Shown: in pieces, positions 35,829-45,605 of the stretch
How positions within the stretch are numbered: the first letter of the stretch is position 1
Layout of the letters: every line of letters starts with the position of its first letter
Source: Actinomycetota bacterium
GTDB lineage: Bacteria > Actinomycetota > Acidimicrobiia > Acidimicrobiales > Poriferisodalaceae
Length of the DNA stretch: 64,000 nt
Reading direction: 5' to 3'
NCBI GenBank assembly: GCA_014238065.1
Contig: JABABU010000037.1
Span: 1-64,000 of the forward strand
Position numbers and translations under genes: made by a program
Notes under the pieces: model-generated
Told to the model about the DNA's origin: nothing
Database searches by the model: none
Seen by the model: only the letters and a program-made list of their open reading frames with translations

Positions 35829-37928
35829 ATGATCACGACACATCGTCACCATCCGGTGGCCGGCCACAGCGGAATGCTCCGAATCACCGGGATCGCTGCC
35901 GCATTCATCATTCTTGCCACGGTGTTTGTTGCTTCGCCTGCTTCTGCCGCCGAACCTGCGCCCGCAGACATCGTTGTCGAGGGCCGTGGCCTCGGACACG
36001 GCCGAGGCATGAGCCAGTACGGAGCGCTCGGCTATGCGCTCGATCATGGCTGGACCTACGAGCAGATCCTCGATCACTACTACTCGAACACGACGTTCGG
36101 CGATCCCGTCCCGAACGACGATCTGCTCGTGTGGTTGTCGGCGCTCGACGGTCAGTCGCTGGAGATGACGGCCCAGACGCCGTTCCACATCGGTGAAGTC
36201 GCCTTCGTTGCTGGTGAAGCTGCCCGGATACGGGTCCTCGGCGTCGACACATTCGAAGTGTCGCGGGCTTCCGGGTGCGGAGGCGCGTGGACGGTCGAAG
36301 TCGCCTCGGTGGCAGGAACGCCAGGTCGTGGCGAGCATCCATTCGTTGAGGCAATCGTCGATCTCGAACAGCAATCTGATGCGCTCGCAGACATGTTCGT
36401 CATCTGCGACATCAATCGTGCGTACCGTGGTGCACTCCGCCTCGTCGAGAAGGGCGGATCGGCCTTCACCATCAATCGGGTTGCCATCGAGGCCTACCTA
36501 CGGGGTGTGGTACCCCAGGAGATGGCCGCCATCTGGGGGGAACTCGGCGACGGCGCCGGCATGGAGGCCCTGAAGTCGCAGGCGGTTGCCGCCAGGTCGT
36601 ACGCGTTGGCTCTCGCCGCTTCTCGCTCAGCCGATGCAGGCGGGTTTGCTTCTGACACCTGCGACACGCAGAGCTGCCAGGTATATGGCGGAGCGTGGTT
36701 CGACGGCCTGCCGCTCGACAACGGACCGACCAGAGCCACTTCGACAGCAGCGATTGAGGCCACCGCGGGCCAGGTCAGACGACATGACGACAATCAGATC
36801 TCGTTCACCGAGTTTGCGTCTTCGACCGGTGGTTGGACTGCTCCTTTGAGTGAAGGCAACGCGTTCCCTGCGGTCGAGGATCTCGGCGACGCCATCGAGA
36901 GAAACTCGAACTTCACCTGGGAAACCTCGATCAAGCGAACCGATGTCGAGGCTCGTTGGCCCGCTGTCGGGACCCTGTACTCGATCGACGTCACGGCGAG
37001 GAACGGATTCGGCGAGTGGGGTGGCCGGACCCGGGGGGTCCGGTTGACGGGCAGCGGTGGTGTGGTGGATGTCTCCATCGCTAACTGGAGCGGCGATGTC
37101 GTGCGTCAGACGTTCGGCTTGAAGTCCGACTGGTACCAGTTCCCCGACTTCATTGTTCAGCCCGAGTCGCCGAACGGGTTCTGGTTGGCGAAGGCCGACG
37201 GGACCGTACTCGCGTTCGGCGATGCGCTCCATTTCGGTGACATGAGCGCTGTCAATCTCGTCGAACCAATTGTTTCGATGACCCCGACGTCCACCGGCTA
37301 CGGATACTGGCTCGTGGCGAGCGACGGCGGAATCTTCACATTTGGTGACGCCGCCTTCCACGGAAGCGCTGGGGACATCGATCTCGATCAGCCGATAGTC
37401 GACATGGCCACAACACCAGACGGAGCCGGCTACTGGCTTGTCGCAGCTGATGGCGGAATCTTCACCTATGGCTCTGCCAGTTTCCTTGGCTCGATGGGTG
37501 GCATCCCGCTCCGTCGACCCGTGGTCGGGATGGACCCGACAACAACGGGTGCCGGCTACTGGCTCGTGGCGAGCGATGGGGGAATCTTCACCTTCGGAGA
37601 TGCTGATTTCTACGGATCGACCGGTGATATCGACCTCGACGAACCGATCACCGGCATGTCGGCGGCGAATGGCGGAACGGGGTACTGGTTCGTTGCCTCC
37701 GATGGCGGCGTCTTCACTTTCGGTGATGTCTACTTCCACGGTTCGAGAGCGGGGCGATTCAACCGCGGTCCCGTTGTCGCCATGGCCAAGACCGCTTCAG
37801 GCGACGGCTACTGGATCGTCACCGATTCAGGAAGGAGCTTCCCGTTCGGTGACGCTCCCGACTACGTGTCGTCGGTTGCCGGTGTCGAGGTGGTGGACGT
37901 CGCGGTGCTCAGGGTCTCGGCTGGCTGA
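35829..37928 (+). CDS. Secreted SpoIID/LytB-domain protein with six C-terminal propeller-like repeats
   Basis: A 699-residue exported protein. A signal peptide (ITGIAAAFIILATVFVASPASAA's pattern, hydrophobic core near residues 18-35, cut near ASA-A) precedes VVEGRGLGHGRGMSQYGALGYA, the usual start of the family. The SpoIID domain contains AIEAYLRGVVPQEMAAIWG and MEALKSQAVAARSYALA, the Glu/Arg-bearing core of this lytic-transglycosylase-related fold. Residues from about 450 to the end are six units of exactly 42 residues. In sporulation SpoIID cuts denuded glycan strands; here, in a likely non-sporulating actinobacterium, a cell-wall remodelling role is inferred. The ATG at 35829 is used; TTG 35823 and ATG 35874 are alternatives. 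Confidence 0.9.
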   Translation: MITTHRHHPVAGHSGMLRITGIAAAFIILATVFVASPASAAEPAPADIVVEGRGLGHGRGMSQYGALGYALDHGWTYEQILDHYYSNTTFGDPVPNDDLLVWLSALDGQSLEMTAQTPFHIGEVAFVAGEAARIRVLGVDTFEVSRASGCGGAWTVEVASVAGTPGRGEHPFVEAIVDLEQQSDALADMFVICDINRAYRGALRLVEKGGSAFTINRVAIEAYLRGVVPQEMAAIWGELGDGAGMEALKSQAVAARSYALALAASRSADAGGFASDTCDTQSCQVYGGAWFDGLPLDNGPTRATSTAAIEATAGQVRRHDDNQISFTEFASSTGGWTAPLSEGNAFPAVEDLGDAIERNSNFTWETSIKRTDVEARWPAVGTLYSIDVTARNGFGEWGGRTRGVRLTGSGGVVDVSIANWSGDVVRQTFGLKSDWYQFPDFIVQPESPNGFWLAKADGTVLAFGDALHFGDMSAVNLVEPIVSMTPTSTGYGYWLVASDGGIFTFGDAAFHGSAGDIDLDQPIVDMATTPDGAGYWLVAADGGIFTYGSASFLGSMGGIPLRRPVVGMDPTTTGAGYWLVASDGGIFTFGDADFYGSTGDIDLDEPITGMSAANGGTGYWFVASDGGVFTFGDVYFHGSRAGRFNRGPVVAMAKTASGDGYWIVTDSGRSFPFGDAPDYVSSVAGVEVVDVAVLRVSAG
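37176..37925 (+). repeat. Six tandem 126-base coding repeats in the SpoIID-domain gene
   Basis: Units begin at 37176, 37302, 37428, 37554, 37680 and 37806, exactly 126 bases apart, each coding for 42 residues with the consensus GYWLVASDGGIFTFGDAxFxGS. The last unit is two residues short at the stop. Units two and four are still very similar at base level, pointing to fairly recent duplication. Six regular blades suggest a closed propeller-like domain. Confidence 0.9.
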
Positions 37929-38254
37929 TTCGCTTGCGCGAGCCATGGCTCCAGGAGCTGCTCCCTGAGATGACGGGACACGCTGAGAGCGAGTGACGCC
38001 GGCTCACTCACGTGTGTCAACGGTGACTCCGACCACTGCCGGAGCGCAGAGTCGACGATGTCTGCAACACCGCTGATCTCGGCCGCCTTGGCATCGGTGA
38101 GGTCTCTGCCGCCAGCTGCCAATTGCTTTCCGAGTTCCCTTCGGTGGTACCGAAGGCGTTGGAAACCGAGGATGGCGAATCCAATGGCGGTGTATGCGGC
38201 GTCCTTGGTCTGCTCGCGGTCGCCGCGGAGCAGATCGCGTGGTGTCACGCCCAT
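37862..38254 (-). CDS. Small helical protein of unknown function, overlapping the SpoIID-domain gene tail to tail
   Basis: A 130-residue protein. It opens MGVTPRDLLRGDREQTKDAA, then has a mildly hydrophobic stretch (YTAIGFAILGFQRLRYHRRE) and a long helix-prone, Pro-poor middle; the tail is Ser/Thr-rich. I recognise no domain. It is called because it fills the gap between two genes in the expected divergent position, keeps a GC-rich third codon position, and continues 67 bases into the end of the convergent gene without losing frame. The ATG at 38254 is chosen because the frame further upstream runs into the divergent GT2 gene. Chance remains possible. Confidence 0.55.
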   Translation of the reverse strand: MGVTPRDLLRGDREQTKDAAYTAIGFAILGFQRLRYHRRELGKQLAAGGRDLTDAKAAEISGVADIVDSALRQWSESPLTHVSEPASLALSVSRHLREQLLEPWLAQANQPAETLSTATSTTSTPATDDT

Positions 38255-38319
38255 TCCACCATGATATTGGCCAACGACGGAAGCCGGTGACCGCATGCGT
38301 CCGGTACTATCGAACCCTC

Positions 38320-41300
38320 GTGGCGACCGCATCCACCTCAACACCTCCGGTGGTGGCAGTTGTTGTTTCACGCAACCCTGGATCATGGTTCAGGGAGTGT
38401 CTCGAGCACCTTGCTGCCCAGGATTATCCGTCTCTGGCCACCCTCGTCATCGACGCGGCGAGTACTGAAGATCCTGAGTCACTCGTTCGAGATGTGATCC
38501 CAGACGCAGCGGTTCATCGGCTCGATTCCAATCCCGGATACGGAGCGGCAGCGAACCAGGCTCCGGAGTTGGTCAGCGGTGCTGCGTTCTATCTCTTTCT
38601 CCACGATGACGTTGCGTTGGCTCCGGATGCAGTCACGAGGCTTGTGGAGGAGAGTTTTCGATCGAATGCAGGCATCGCGGGGCCGAAGCTTCTCGACTTC
38701 GAAGAGCCGGGACGGATCCGGTCTGTCGGCAACGCGATCGACAAGGCCGGTGTTACTGCGCCGTACGCCGAAGCAGGAGAGTTAGACCAAGAACAGCACG
38801 ACCGCGTACGCGACGTCTTTTCGGTGCAGGGTGGCTGCATCCTCATCCGTTCCGACCTGTTCGCGACCCTCGAGGGGTTCGACGCCGGGATCGACTACTT
38901 CGGCGATGATCTCGACCTGTGTTGGCGAGCGCATGTCGTCGGCGCCCGTGTGTTCGTCGTGCCTGCCGCGACCGCCCGTCACCGCGAAGCTCTTGCCGAG
39001 CGTGGGTTTCCAGACGAGCGTCGTCGGCGCCTCGCTCGGCACAGAGTTCGCACCATGGCCAAGTGCTATGGCTGGCTCGACCTGCTCCTGGTCCTGCCAC
39101 AAGCGTTTCTGATGGCAGTCGCCGAGGCGGTGTTGGCGACCGTCACCGGTCGCTTCCGTCAGGCCGGCGATGTGCTCGGAGCCTGGGTGTGGAACGTGGT
39201 GAGGCTGCGGGCGATCATGTCGGGCCGCCGCGGCCTGAAGCGTTTGCGCCGTGTCAGAGATCGCGACATCAGGCGTCTCCAGGTCCGCGGAAGCGCACGG
39301 TTGACTGGGTTCCTCCGTGGCCAGATCGGCGGTGGAAGCCGAATCCAGCATTTCACAGAGCGCGGCCGCGCCTTTGCAGGAACGCTCGGTGATGGCCCGC
39401 GACGGATGGCCATCGTCGTGTGGACGGTGCTGACGATCTTGTTCCTTTTCGGGGCGCGCCATCTCATCACCCGTGACATCGTGCCCGTCGGTCAGTTCGT
39501 TGCCTTCCCTGATCGGGGCGCTCTTCTGCACTCATTCGGCTCGGGGTGGAACGAGGTCGAACTCGGCTCCTCAGGCCCGGCTCCCGTTGGGCTCGGCCTC
39601 CTGGGGCTGGCGTCGTCGGTGATGTTCGGCGCCACCGGCTTGCTTCGCCAGGTGTTGATTCTCGGCCTGATACCGCTCGGATGGGTCGGAGTGTGGCGTC
39701 TCAGCGGACCGCTCGGGTCTCGTCGAGGCCGTGTGGTTGCTGCAGTGGTGTATGCGGCGATCCCCATTCCCTACAACGCCATTGCCTCGGCGCGTTGGGA
39801 CCTGTTGCTTCTGTACGGATCGATGCCCTTCATCGTGCTCAGATTGGCGCGACTGATCGGAGTTGCTCCGTACGGGCATCTGAAGGGCGAGCTTGGGCCC
39901 GGAGTGCCGCCCAGGTCGTTGGTGCATCAGATCATTTCGCTCGGTCTGTTGCTGGCGGTCATCGCATCATTCGAGCCTTTCGTGCTCGTCATGGTGCCGG
40001 GAATCGCCGCGGTGATGGTTGTCGCCAGCGGCCTGACAGGAAACATCCTGTCGCCCATTCGGGCGGTAATCCTCGCGGTGATGGCGACAACTGTCGCCGC
40101 TGCGCTCCACCTGCCGTGGCTTCTCCGCTTCGCCGGAGAGCCGACGGCGCTGTGGTCTGCCGTGGTCGGTGTATACGATGGCGGACCTTCGTCACTCACT
40201 GATCTGATGCGCTTTGACACGGGCCGCTTCGGCGAGTCGCCCTTGCTTTGGGGAGTCGTCGTCGCCGCCGGACTGTCGCTTCTCATCGGCCGCGACTGGC
40301 GTGCGGCGTGGGCGCCCAGGGCGGCGGCGGTGGCACTCGGATCGTTTGCAGCGGCTTGGATCGCAACGAACGACATCCTCACGATTGATCTGCCCGATGC
40401 AGCGACTCTGTTGGCGCCGGCAGCGGTTGGTCTCGCTTGGGCCGCAGCCATCTCCTTTACGGCCTTCGAGCACGATGTACCCCGCTTGGGTGACGCCACG
40501 CGGCGTCTTGCGATCGCCGTCGGCGTAGGCGCGCTGGCTGCGGCCATTCTCCCCGCAATCGGAGCGTCGACCGATGGTGACTACGGCTACCCCGACAGTG
40601 ACCTGTCTGGTGCCCTTCGCTTCATCACGGCCGACGAGTCGGCTGGAACGTTTAGAGTGTTGTGGCTGGGTGAACCCGACCTGCTACCAACTCCAGGTCG
40701 GGAGGTGGGCTCTTCGCTCGCGATCACTGTGAGTTCCGATGGTCTTCCCGACGTGCGGTCTGCGTGGCTTGGCCCCCCTGGAGAGGCCACTGATCGGCTG
40801 CTGAACTCGATCCGAGATGGCCTAGAGGGTGACACGACAAGGCTCGGTCGGTTGCTCGTGCCCTACGGCGTCCGCTACCTCGTTGTGCCACAGGCATTGG
40901 CTCCGTCATTTGCCGACGTCGTGATCCGGCCGGCCGACCCGGTCGTGTTGGCCACGTTGGCGTCGCAGCTTGATCTGCGCAAGATCGCATCTGATCCTTC
41001 CGTGGTGGTCTATGAGAACATCGCCTGGCGGTCGGTAAGGGCAGCTGTGACCGAAGTGGATCCCAACCTGCTGCTCGTGACAGATGTCGGTGTGCTTGCA
41101 TCGTCTGATCAAGGCGTGTCGATTCCAGTATTCCGCACCCGAGAACGGAGTACGCTCTACTCGGGCGCTGTCGATGCAGGAACAATCGTTGTCGCTTTGG
41201 CCGAGCCCCACATGTGGCGTGTCGAGGTCAATGGCGTGCGCGTCCCGTCACAAGTCGGGTACGGGTGGTCAGCGGTCTATGACGTTGGTGTTGCCGGCGA

Positions 41301-41472
41301 AGCCGAGTTGATCTTCACGCCGGACCCCGACCGCTGGGCGCTGCTCCTCGCGCAATGGGTTGCGTGGGTTCTTGTCGCCCGGATCGCGTTCTCCGAGGTC
41401 CGGTTCCGTAAGCAGGACGATGATGTCGTCGAGGATGATGAGACTGCTTCGGCCGACGAGGGCGTGACGTGA
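38320..41472 (+). CDS. Very large membrane glycosyltransferase, GT2 domain plus polytopic C-terminal region
   Basis: A 1050-residue protein. Residues 10-250 are a GT2 domain: VVAVVVSRNPGSWFRECLEH, LVIDAAST, YLFLHDDVALAPDA (metal-binding acids), VQGGCILIRSDLF and YFGDDLDLCWRAHV. Then come a basic stretch and many membrane helices (for example MAIVVWTVLTILFLFGARHL, LVHQIISLGLLLAVIASFEP, LAIAVGVGALAAAILPAIG), followed by a large outer domain and a final helix near residue 1020. I recall this type next to DUF5719 genes in other actinobacteria; it may add sugars on the outer face of the membrane. It starts at GTG 38320 and overlaps the next gene by 4 bases. Confidence 0.88.
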   Translation: MATASTSTPPVVAVVVSRNPGSWFRECLEHLAAQDYPSLATLVIDAASTEDPESLVRDVIPDAAVHRLDSNPGYGAAANQAPELVSGAAFYLFLHDDVALAPDAVTRLVEESFRSNAGIAGPKLLDFEEPGRIRSVGNAIDKAGVTAPYAEAGELDQEQHDRVRDVFSVQGGCILIRSDLFATLEGFDAGIDYFGDDLDLCWRAHVVGARVFVVPAATARHREALAERGFPDERRRRLARHRVRTMAKCYGWLDLLLVLPQAFLMAVAEAVLATVTGRFRQAGDVLGAWVWNVVRLRAIMSGRRGLKRLRRVRDRDIRRLQVRGSARLTGFLRGQIGGGSRIQHFTERGRAFAGTLGDGPRRMAIVVWTVLTILFLFGARHLITRDIVPVGQFVAFPDRGALLHSFGSGWNEVELGSSGPAPVGLGLLGLASSVMFGATGLLRQVLILGLIPLGWVGVWRLSGPLGSRRGRVVAAVVYAAIPIPYNAIASARWDLLLLYGSMPFIVLRLARLIGVAPYGHLKGELGPGVPPRSLVHQIISLGLLLAVIASFEPFVLVMVPGIAAVMVVASGLTGNILSPIRAVILAVMATTVAAALHLPWLLRFAGEPTALWSAVVGVYDGGPSSLTDLMRFDTGRFGESPLLWGVVVAAGLSLLIGRDWRAAWAPRAAAVALGSFAAAWIATNDILTIDLPDAATLLAPAAVGLAWAAAISFTAFEHDVPRLGDATRRLAIAVGVGALAAAILPAIGASTDGDYGYPDSDLSGALRFITADESAGTFRVLWLGEPDLLPTPGREVGSSLAITVSSDGLPDVRSAWLGPPGEATDRLLNSIRDGLEGDTTRLGRLLVPYGVRYLVVPQALAPSFADVVIRPADPVVLATLASQLDLRKIASDPSVVVYENIAWRSVRAAVTEVDPNLLLVTDVGVLASSDQGVSIPVFRTRERSTLYSGAVDAGTIVVALAEPHMWRVEVNGVRVPSQVGYGWSAVYDVGVAGEAELIFTPDPDRWALLLAQWVAWVLVARIAFSEVRFRKQDDDVVEDDETASADEGVT

Positions 41473-43106
41473 AGGCGTGGCGCTGGCCGGCCAGGCTGGT
41501 GATTGCCGTCGGTGTCGTTGTCGCGTTCGGTATCGACAGTCGCGTCGAACCGTCCCCACCAGAGCAGATCGTTTCGGCGGCCTCCATCGAGGAGCCCCAG
41601 CTGGTCCCCGCGCTTGGAGCGCTCACCTCGACGTGGTTCTGCCCGACAGTGTTCATCTCTCCCGATGACATGGGCGTCGCCGTCGAGTCGACGCTGCGTA
41701 TTGCCAACCTCCAGTCGAAGGAGATTCCGGTCACGATCACAACGATGTCTCCGACATCACGGCCCGTCTCGTTCTCGATCACGGTGGCCGGGGGATCGGT
41801 CGCTGACCTCGACATGAGAAACCGAGTCGACGCCGATCGAGTCTCTGCCATCGTCGAAGCCCCGGGTGGACACCTCGCCGTCAGCCGCCGGCTCGAGTCC
41901 GAATGGGGATCCGACATCGCTCCGTGTGCGCCACGCGCCGGCGAGGAATGGTCGGTGGCGGCAGGAGACACACAGCGAGACGCTGTCGAGCGGTTGATCG
42001 TGTTCAACCCGTTCCCCGATGACGCTGTGATCGATGTCTTGTTTGCCACCGAGGTCGAGGCAGGGGCGTTCCAGGCCGCAGAATTTCAGGCCATCGTGGT
42101 GCCAGGTCGTGATGTTGCCTCGATCGATCTCGGCAATGTGGTCCGGCGCCGCGACCAGGTGTCGGTGAACCTCGTCGCGCGGACCGGCAGAGTCGTCGTG
42201 GACCGAATCCAGGCCTTTGACAACTCGGAAGGCAGGAGCGGAATGGCCGTCGCGCTAGGCTCGGTCATTGCGCGGGAACTGTGGTTCCAGCCCGGGGTCG
42301 TCGTCGATGTCGGAACGGTGGCTTCGATCCATGTCCACAACCCGAACGACGTTCCCGCGGAGATCGACGTCGCTGCCGAGTCAGCGGTGTTGTTCGCCAC
42401 AGGTGACCCCATTGGGCTGAGTGTCCCTGCGAGAGACACGGTAGTGATTCCGATTGTCGCCACCGGCTCGCGCGACGAGGGTCTCCGCCTCGATGTCGAT
42501 CCTGGCATTGCCGTCGGTCTCGTCGTCGAGTCGGCCAATGGCGTCGCCGTCGTGGTCGATCTCGAACTCGAGGTCGTCGAGGTCGATCTCCCTGCGTCGA
42601 CCACCACCACCACGTCGACCACCACCGTGCCGACGACTGCCGAGGGCGATGAACAGATCGCCGACGATGGCACCGAAACCGACCCTGCTGCGACCACGGT
42701 CGCGCCGACCACGACCATTGTTCCGACGACCACAACCGAGTTGGTCATCGTTCAGCCGCCACCAGTGCTGCGAGACCCGCGAGCGCGTTCGGGCCTCGCC
42801 CATAGCACCTTCTCCAGCAGGCTAGCGACGACCTGGCTCGCGCTTGGTGAGAGTGAGTTCGACGTCCTCTCGGCGGTCTTGATCCACAATCCGAGCGAAC
42901 GAGTGGCCGAGGTAGTCCTTGCTCGTCTTGATGCGACGATCACGGCCCGCGTTCAGATCGAATCCGGAACCTCTCTGCGTGTGCCATTCGCTCCTGGCGT
43001 CGATGCGTTGATTCTCGAGAGTTCGTTGCCGGTGACGGTTGCGGTGACCGCTGAACGAGTCGGTGGCGTTGGCGTCATGTATGCAACGGCGTTCCCGCTG
43101 AGCTGA
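41469..43106 (+). CDS. Exported DUF5719-like protein
   Basis: A 545-residue protein with an N-terminal signal or anchor (ARLVIAVGVVVAFGI, residues 8-22). The mature part starts with TSTWFCPTVFISPDDMGV, and the TWFCP motif is what I associate with DUF5719. Strand-rich segments follow (LRIANLQSKEIPVTITTMSP, IHVHNPNDVPAEIDVAAESA), then a Thr-rich linker near residues 380-420 and a last domain with another HNPSERVAEVVL copy. It probably sits outside the membrane beside the GT2 protein, to which it is translationally coupled (GTGA). No catalytic residues are evident. Confidence 0.78.
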   Translation: MKAWRWPARLVIAVGVVVAFGIDSRVEPSPPEQIVSAASIEEPQLVPALGALTSTWFCPTVFISPDDMGVAVESTLRIANLQSKEIPVTITTMSPTSRPVSFSITVAGGSVADLDMRNRVDADRVSAIVEAPGGHLAVSRRLESEWGSDIAPCAPRAGEEWSVAAGDTQRDAVERLIVFNPFPDDAVIDVLFATEVEAGAFQAAEFQAIVVPGRDVASIDLGNVVRRRDQVSVNLVARTGRVVVDRIQAFDNSEGRSGMAVALGSVIARELWFQPGVVVDVGTVASIHVHNPNDVPAEIDVAAESAVLFATGDPIGLSVPARDTVVIPIVATGSRDEGLRLDVDPGIAVGLVVESANGVAVVVDLELEVVEVDLPASTTTTTSTTTVPTTAEGDEQIADDGTETDPAATTVAPTTTIVPTTTTELVIVQPPPVLRDPRARSGLAHSTFSSRLATTWLALGESEFDVLSAVLIHNPSERVAEVVLARLDATITARVQIESGTSLRVPFAPGVDALILESSLPVTVAVTAERVGGVGVMYATAFPLS

Positions 43107-43113
43107 CACCGTT

Positions 43114-43132
43114 GCTGCTGCTGCTGCTGCTG
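43114..43132 (+). repeat. Short GCT trinucleotide repeat
   Basis: Six perfect GCT units lie eight bases after the DUF5719-like stop and 17 bases before the next start. In the frame shared by both genes they read as six TGC Cys codons followed by two TGT. Such repeats can change length by slippage. Confidence 0.85.
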
Positions 43133-43148
43133 TTGTCCGAACTCGTCT

Positions 43149-43586
43149 GTGCGATGGCAGGCTATGGCGGTGGAGCGCGTGATTCTCGCTGTCGTGCTGG
43201 TCGCAGTGGCACTGGTCGTTGCAGCCGTTGTTCAAGGCCGCCGCCCAGATGCGCCGACGCAATCGAGGACTGCGCCGATCCCCCAACAACTCGACAGAGC
43301 TGATTTCGATGCCGTTGAGGTTGCGTGGCTCGTGGTGGTTTTCTCGTCGGACACATGCGCTGCATGCGAAGAAGCGCTGGTGAAAGCCAACAGTCTCGCG
43401 ACAGATGATGTTGCCGTGGTCGAGATCAGCTGGCAGGCAGAGCCAGAGCTTCACAGGCGCTACGCGATCAACACGGTCCCGTCGTTGGTCATCGCGGGGC
43501 CTGACGGGGCGGTTGAGGCCGGCTTCATCGGCCCACCACCAGCTGGCGAGTTGTGGGCGGCGATGGCTTCCGTGCGCGATCGCTGA
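43149..43586 (+). CDS. Membrane-anchored thioredoxin-fold protein
   Basis: A 145-residue protein. One membrane helix (VILAVVLVAVALVVAAVV) leads to an outward thioredoxin fold: VAWLVVVFSSDTCAACEEAL with a CAAC active site, VVEISWQAEPELHRRYAINT and the cis-Pro in TVPSLVIAGPDG. It could exchange disulfides in exported proteins such as its neighbours. The start is GTG 43149 or ATG 43164; neither has a strong ribosome site. It is in the same reading frame as the upstream gene, separated by one TGA and 14 codons. It converges on ftsH with 16 bases between. Confidence 0.85.
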   Translation: MRWQAMAVERVILAVVLVAVALVVAAVVQGRRPDAPTQSRTAPIPQQLDRADFDAVEVAWLVVVFSSDTCAACEEALVKANSLATDDVAVVEISWQAEPELHRRYAINTVPSLVIAGPDGAVEAGFIGPPPAGELWAAMASVRDR

Positions 43587-43602
43587 TCGGGCCGCTTGTT
43601 GA

Positions 43603-45537
43603 TCAGATGTCGTCGCGCTGGATGATGGGCAAGAGTTCTGCGTCGACTGTCGGACTTGGTGCCATGCCGACGGATCCATCGGTCGGACCGCCTTGGGCTG
43701 CGATGCGCTGCACGTCGGCTCCGGTGATGGTCTCGTGTTCGAGAAGTGCCTCGGCAATGCTGTTGAGGGCTGTCCGATGCTCTCGCAAGAGTCGGCGTGC
43801 ACGCTCCTCTTGACCCCGAAGGATGCGCTCGACTTCTTCGTCGATGACTCTGGCGGTCTCGTCACTGTAGTCGCGTGAGGTCATCAGATCTTCGCCAAGG
43901 AAGACCTGGCTCTGCGCTCCCCATGCCATCGGTCCGAGTCTGACGCTCATGCCCCACTCTCTGACCATCTTCCTGGCAAATTCAGTGCTGACCATGAGGT
44001 CGTTTGCGGCTCCGGTCGAGGTCACGCCGTACACGAGTTCTTCGGCCATTCGGCCGCCCATGAGGACGGCGAGACGATCTTCCACGTAGCTCTGCGTGTA
44101 ACTGTGCCGTTCTTCGGGCAGCTGCTGGGTGACGCCGAGCGCTTGGCCTGTGGGAAGGATCGTGACCTTGTGCACCGGATCGGCGTTCGGCAGAACGGTT
44201 GCGAGAAGCGCGTGTCCTCCCTCGTGGTAGGCCGTGAGCTCCTTCTCGTGGTCGGACATAGCGACCGACTCACGTCGTTGGCCCATCAGAACGCGGTCGC
44301 GGGCGTTCTCGAAGTCGACGCCCTCGATGCGACTGCCGCCTCGACGAACCGCGTGGAGTGCCGCCTCGTTGACGAGGTTGGCCAGATCGGCACCGCTCAT
44401 GCCCGGTGTGCCCTTGGCCACGGTGGTGAGATCGACATCCTCGCCCATCTGCTTGTCGGCAGCGTGGACCTTGATGATCGAGAGACGTTCACCGAACTCG
44501 GGAAGGGGAACAACGACTTGCCGATCGAATCGGCCGGGACGAAGCAGTGCTGGGTCGAGCACATCAGGGCGGTTCGTCGCTGCCATCATGACGATGCCTT
44601 CGGTTGCTTCAAAGCCATCCATCTCTGCCAGCATCTGGTTGAGGGTCTGCTCGCGTTCGTCGTGTCCGCCGCCCAGCCCTGCTCCGCGTTTGCGGCCGAT
44701 GCTGTCGATCTCGTCGACGAAGATAATTGCTCTTCCGAGCTTGCGGGCGCTCTGGAACAGGTCACGGACACGCGAGGCGCCGACACCGACGAACATCTCC
44801 ATGAAGTCAGAGCCGGTGACTGACAAAAATGGCACCCCCGCCTCACCGGCAACTGCTCTTGCGATGAGGGTCTTGCCCGTTCCCGGAGGCCCGACGAGGA
44901 GAACTCCCTTCGGGATGCGTGCCCCGATGGCGGCGAACTGCTCTGGTTTCTTCAAGAAGTCGACCACCTCGGTGATCTCCTGCTTGACGCCTTCGTAGCC
45001 GGCCACGTCGGCAAAGGTCGTGCCAGGTCGTTCCGTGGTGTAGGTCTTGGCTTTGCTGCGGCCGATGGACATGATGCCTGACATCTGTCCTTGGGCCCGT
45101 CGCTGCATCCACCAGAAGAACAGAATCAGAAGACTGATCGGCAGAAGCAGTGGCAGAAGCGACAGGAAGAAGTTGGTGGTCTTGTTGAAACGCTCGACCT
45201 TCACGTTCCTGTCTTCGAGCAACAGTTGATGCTCCGAGATCAGGTCGATCGGGCCGGTGGCGACGAAGTCGGTCCCGTTCGACAACGTCCCGGTGATCTC
45301 GCCGTCGCTGTTCGAGATGCGGATCTCGTTCACTGCACCTTGGTCCACGTTCGTGATGAACTCGCTGAAAGTGATGTCGGTTCTGGTCTCGGTGTCGAGC
45401 AACTGCGGTACGACGAAGGTCGCAGCCACCAGTCCGAGCAGAATCCACAGTGACCACCGAGGGAAACCACCCTCGCTGCGCCGACCGGGCTGTGGCGTGC
45501 GGTCGTTGAGGTCGTCATGCGATGTGTCGCGTGCCAT
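43603..45537 (-). CDS. ftsH: ATP-dependent zinc metalloprotease FtsH
   Basis: A 644-residue membrane protease that extracts and degrades membrane and soluble proteins. Two N-terminal helices ([19 protein letters not shown] and [20 protein letters not shown]) flank an outer domain; then come the AAA domain with [16 protein letters not shown] (Walker A), [16 protein letters not shown] (Walker B), [20 protein letters not shown] (second region of homology), and the zinc motif in [11 protein letters not shown]. Length and layout are normal for the family. The start at 45537 is 68 bases from the divergent DUF3499 gene. Confidence 0.98.
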   Translation of the reverse strand: MARDTSHDDLNDRTPQPGRRSEGGFPRWSLWILLGLVAATFVVPQLLDTETRTDITFSEFITNVDQGAVNEIRISNSDGEITGTLSNGTDFVATGPIDLISEHQLLLEDRNVKVERFNKTTNFFLSLLPLLLPISLLILFFWWMQRRAQGQMSGIMSIGRSKAKTYTTERPGTTFADVAGYEGVKQEITEVVDFLKKPEQFAAIGARIPKGVLLVGPPGTGKTLIARAVAGEAGVPFLSVTGSDFMEMFVGVGASRVRDLFQSARKLGRAIIFVDEIDSIGRKRGAGLGGGHDEREQTLNQMLAEMDGFEATEGIVMMAATNRPDVLDPALLRPGRFDRQVVVPLPEFGERLSIIKVHAADKQMGEDVDLTTVAKGTPGMSGADLANLVNEAALHAVRRGGSRIEGVDFENARDRVLMGQRRESVAMSDHEKELTAYHEGGHALLATVLPNADPVHKVTILPTGQALGVTQQLPEERHSYTQSYVEDRLAVLMGGRMAEELVYGVTSTGAANDLMVSTEFARKMVREWGMSVRLGPMAWGAQSQVFLGEDLMTSRDYSDETARVIDEEVERILRGQEERARRLLREHRTALNSIAEALLEHETITGADVQRIAAQGGPTDGSVGMAPSPTVDAELLPIIQRDDI

Positions 45538-45605
45538 GAATCCATGCTAGGGGTCAAGAACCGCTTCGCCGCCGTAGCGTCGACAGTCACCGAAGGTGGC
45601 CCGGC

